From Syntrophobacterales bacterium (GTDB lineage Bacteria > Desulfobacterota > Syntrophobacteria > BM002), in the NCBI GenBank assembly GCA_030601545.1, contig JAUVTM010000076.1:1-8400 (forward strand): a stretch of 8,400 nt of DNA. Direction: 5' to 3'. A program made the translations under genes and the position numbers. The notes under the pieces are model-generated. The model did no database searches and had not been told where the DNA came from. It saw only the letters and a list, made by a program, of their open reading frames with translations. Of the stretch, positions 5,558 to 8,400 are shown piece by piece (within the stretch, counting starts at the first letter, position 1; each line of letters opens with the position of its first letter).

Positions 5558-8400
5558 ATGGCTTTATTGGCGAATCCAATAACGAAATTTTTTGGCACCA
5601 AGAATGACCGTGAACTCGGGAGACTGGCGCCACTGGTGGATCAGATCAACAGTCTGGAGTCAGAGATGAGTTCCCTGAGTGATGCGGAACTGGCTGGCGC
5701 CACGGCACGCTTTCGCCAAAGCCTGGACCAGGGAGCTACACTGGATGAGCTTTTGCCGGAGGCATTCGCCGTGGTTCGGGAGGCCTCAGTGCGCACCCTG
5801 GGGATGCGACCTTTCGACGTCCAGCTCATTGGCGGTATCGTGCTCCACCAAGGCAAAATCTCCGAGATGAAAACCGGGGAAGGCAAGACCCTGGCTGCTA
5901 CCATGCCTGTCTACCTCAATGCACTCACCGGCCGCGGGGTGCATGTGGTCACGGTTAATGACTACCTTGCTCGCCGTGATTCCGAGTGGATGGGAACCAT
6001 TTACAAATTCCTCGGCTTGAGCGTGGGGGTAATACTTCATAATCTTGACGATCAGGAGCGGCAACAGGGATACGGTGCCGACGTAACCTATGGCACGAAC
6101 AACGAGTTCGGCTTCGACTATCTGCGGGACAATATGAAATTTCACCGCAAGGATTGCGTGCAGCGAGAACTCAATTACGCCATAGTTGACGAGGTGGACA
6201 GCATCCTCATAGACGAAGCACGGACGCCGCTGATCATTTCCGGTCCGGTGGACTATTCCATCAAAGACTACGAGAAGCTCCGCGCCCCGGTGGCCAACCT
6301 GTTTCAGAGACAACAGAAATTAGCCAAGGAATTTATCGCAGAGACTCGAAAACTTCTGGATGAGGACCAGGAGTACGAAGCAAGCGAGGCGTTGCTCCTG
6401 GCCTATCGGGCTGCCCCCAAGCATCCCAGTGTTATGGAGATGATGGAAGAGGGGAGGATGCGCAAGCTCCTCAAGACTGTGGAACAGGACTATTCCCTGG
6501 CCAAGCGCCTTCCCGAGGTGGATGAATCCCTTTACTACGTGGTGGAGGAGAAGGAGCGAAATGTATATCCCACTGAGCGCGGCAAGGACATAATTGCCAA
6601 GAAAGATTCCACATTCTTCATGCTGCCGGAGCTGGAAACAGAAATAGACCGAATTGATCAAGACAGCACTCTTTCCTCGGAAGAAAAAGCAGAAGGCAAA
6701 CATCAGATTCGGAGCGATTATGAGCAGAAGCTTACCCGCAACCATGTGATCAACCAGTTGCTCAAGGCCTACGCCCTCTTCGGCAAGGATGTTGACTACG
6801 TGGTCAAAGATGGTCAGATCATCATCGTAGATGAGTTCACTGGCCGCCTCATGCCTGGCCGTCGTTACAGCGATGGTTTGCATCAAGCACTGGAAGCCAG
6901 AGAGGGTGTGAGGGTTGAGCAGGAAAACCAGACCCTCGCCACCATTACTTTTCAGAACTATTTTCGTATGTATGAGAAACTCGCCGGCATGACAGGAACC
7001 GCCGACACTGAAGCTGCGGAGTTTGCCAAGATCTATAACCTGGACGTGGTGCTCATCCCTACCAACAAAAAGATGATCAGAACAGAATACTCTGATGTTA
7101 TCTATAAGACCGAGCGGGAAAAATATCGGGCTGTTGTGGAAGAGATCAAAGAGCTGGCTGAAATGGAAAGGCCGGTCCTCGTGGGTACTGTGTCCATTGA
7201 GAAGTCCGAGAGACTCAGCAAGATGTTGGCTAAAGAGGGCGTCAAGCATTCGGTGCTGAATGCAAAAAATCATGAGGAAGAAGCGGAAATTGTAGCCAAA
7301 GCCGGACAAAAAGCATCAGTCACCATCTCCACCAACATGGCGGGACGCGGTACCGACATTGTATTGGGTCCCGGAGTGGTGGATATGGATGGTCTCCACA
7401 TTATCGCTACCGAACGCCATGAAGCTCGCCGCATTGACAACCAGCTCCGCGGCCGGGCAGGTCGCCAGGGTGACCCGGGCTCATCTCGCTTTTATCTTTC
7501 CCTGGAAGACGATCTCATGAGAATCTTTGCCGCCGACCGCATCGCTAACCTCATGGATAAGGTGGGCATGGAGGAGGGACATCCCATCGAACATGGACTT
7601 ATCACCCGCGCCATAGAGAACGCCCAGAAGAAAGTGGAAGCACAGAACTTCAACATTCGCAAGCAGCTTATCGAATACGACGATGTCATGAACCAGCAGC
7701 GGGAGATAATTTACGAGCAACGCCGCCAGGCTCTAGAGGACGAAGATCTCCGGCCGGTTATCCTGGACATGATTGAAGATATTGTTGATGACCTGGTTGA
7801 AAACCACACCCAGGAAGAGACCCCTCCGGAAGAGTGGGATCTGCGAGGATTACAGGAAGCTTTTCTGAAACAGTTCTCCATGACACTGAGCTTCGAAGGG
7901 AATGGTGTGGAAGACTTCACCCAGGAAGGTATCCGTGAGTTCCTTTTGGAAAAAGCTCGGAACGGCTATTCTCAGAAAGAGGAGGAATGGGGTCCGGAAA
8001 TCGCGCGAGACATGGAGCGGTTGGTAACCCTGCAGACAGTAGATCAGCGTTGGCGTGAGCATCTGCTGGCCATGGATCACCTGAAGGAAGGGATTGGGTT
8101 GCGTGGTTATGCTCAGCAAGATCCGCTCATCGAGTACAAGCGTGAAGGGCTTGAAATGTTCCAGGAAATGGTGGAGCAGATCAAGGGAGAGATCCTCCAG
8201 ATGCTTTTCAGGATTCAGGTGGCTGCTCGGGAGGAAACCGAGCACCTGCAAGAAGACCAACAGCAGCCCATGTTCCTCAGTCACGGCGAATCAGCGGCTG
8301 GCTCAAAAAGAAAGCCGGCAAGACGTTCTGCCAAGATTGGCCGCAACCAGCCCTGTCCCTGTGGCAGCGGCAAGAAATACAAGAAATGCTGTGGGAGATA
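5558..8400 (+). CDS. secA: Preprotein translocase ATPase SecA (stop codon cut by window end)
   Basis: SecA is the cytoplasmic motor that drives unfolded preproteins through SecYEG. I translated the frame throughout: 947 open codons, no frameshift, ending in TA at 8399-8400, almost certainly the first two bases of the stop. Seen in order are Walker A MKTGEGKT (residues 104-111), TVNDYLARRD, GTNNEFGFDYLRDNM, the DEAD motif DEVD (211-214) with SILIDEARTPLIISGP, a preprotein-binding region at about 230-370, FTGRLMPGRRYS (from 427), MTGTADTEAAEF, TNMAGRGTDIVLG, GRAGRQGDPGSSRFYLSLEDDLMR, the helical scaffold/wing region, and VDQRWREHLLAMDHLKEGIGLRGYAQ. The C-terminal zinc-binding SEC-C motif is CPCGSGKKYKKCCGR, a SecB/lipid-contact element. 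It is longer than E. coli SecA (901) mainly because of an expansion between about residues 250 and 390. It is probably the last gene of the regulator-acetyltransferase cluster, though it may have its own promoter. Confidence 0.98.
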   Translation, partial: MALLANPITKFFGTKNDRELGRLAPLVDQINSLESEMSSLSDAELAGATARFRQSLDQGATLDELLPEAFAVVREASVRTLGMRPFDVQLIGGIVLHQGKISEMKTGEGKTLAATMPVYLNALTGRGVHVVTVNDYLARRDSEWMGTIYKFLGLSVGVILHNLDDQERQQGYGADVTYGTNNEFGFDYLRDNMKFHRKDCVQRELNYAIVDEVDSILIDEARTPLIISGPVDYSIKDYEKLRAPVANLFQRQQKLAKEFIAETRKLLDEDQEYEASEALLLAYRAAPKHPSVMEMMEEGRMRKLLKTVEQDYSLAKRLPEVDESLYYVVEEKERNVYPTERGKDIIAKKDSTFFMLPELETEIDRIDQDSTLSSEEKAEGKHQIRSDYEQKLTRNHVINQLLKAYALFGKDVDYVVKDGQIIIVDEFTGRLMPGRRYSDGLHQALEAREGVRVEQENQTLATITFQNYFRMYEKLAGMTGTADTEAAEFAKIYNLDVVLIPTNKKMIRTEYSDVIYKTEREKYRAVVEEIKELAEMERPVLVGTVSIEKSERLSKMLAKEGVKHSVLNAKNHEEEAEIVAKAGQKASVTISTNMAGRGTDIVLGPGVVDMDGLHIIATERHEARRIDNQLRGRAGRQGDPGSSRFYLSLEDDLMRIFAADRIANLMDKVGMEEGHPIEHGLITRAIENAQKKVEAQNFNIRKQLIEYDDVMNQQREIIYEQRRQALEDEDLRPVILDMIEDIVDDLVENHTQEETPPEEWDLRGLQEAFLKQFSMTLSFEGNGVEDFTQEGIREFLLEKARNGYSQKEEEWGPEIARDMERLVTLQTVDQRWREHLLAMDHLKEGIGLRGYAQQDPLIEYKREGLEMFQEMVEQIKGEILQMLFRIQVAAREETEHLQEDQQQPMFLSHGESAAGSKRKPARRSAKIGRNQPCPCGSGKKYKKCCGR

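Noticed and set aside
6320..7309. 329-codon open frame on the minus strand inside secA
   Set aside because: It lies wholly antisense to a fully conserved secA. Its Leu/His-rich translation resembles no family I know, and the openness follows from secA codon use.
8390..8400. Apparent absence of a secA stop codon
   Set aside because: The frame reaches the expected SEC-C end (CCGR) and the window stops at TA, so the stop is simply split by the window edge.

Overview
The window is bacterial chromosome with dense, intact housekeeping-type genes and no sign of mobile DNA, CRISPR, tRNA or rRNA. A sigma-54 enhancer-binding regulator, a bactofilin paired with an M23 peptidase, and a SecA ending in a zinc-binding SEC-C tail all point to a diderm (Gram-negative type) bacterium. 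The short GNAT protein resembles those known from Deltaproteobacteria and related lineages. The SecA carries a large insertion in its preprotein-binding region of the kind I associate with Bacteroidetes/Chlorobi (FCB-group) SecAs. A deep-branching or candidate-phylum lineage near those groups is my best guess, and it is an inference.

Layout. Positions 1-611 (+) hold the 3' part of a bacterial eIF-2B alpha/beta/delta-like gene that starts outside the window. It converges with a minus-strand cluster at 621-3021, read right to left: a membrane-anchored M23 (LytM-type) endopeptidase, a bactofilin overlapping it by 4 bp, and after a structured 149-bp gap a membrane-anchored coiled-coil protein of unknown function. 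This looks like an envelope or cell-shape module: a cytoskeletal polymer, a peptidoglycan hydrolase and a second membrane protein built on a similar N-terminal plan.

The AT-rich 491-bp region at 3022-3512 separates this cluster from a divergent plus-strand cluster. It holds a good sigma-70-like promoter candidate facing left, a weaker one facing right, and a strong Shine-Dalgarno sequence before the right-hand gene.

Positions 3513-8400 (+) hold a GAF-AAA+-Fis sigma-54 activator, a short N-acetylglutamate-synthase-like GNAT acetyltransferase that abuts or overlaps it, and after 66 bp secA. The secA reading frame is open for 947 codons and the window ends two bases (TA) into what is probably its stop codon. 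The regulator and acetyltransferase look co-transcribed, and secA may share the transcript because no clear terminator or promoter lies in the gap.

No wholly new system is evident. The points most worth a second look are the three-part alternative-pairing element at 1520-1569, the M23/bactofilin/coiled-coil module, the eIF-2B-like protein lacking the isomerase cysteine, and the SecA insertion.
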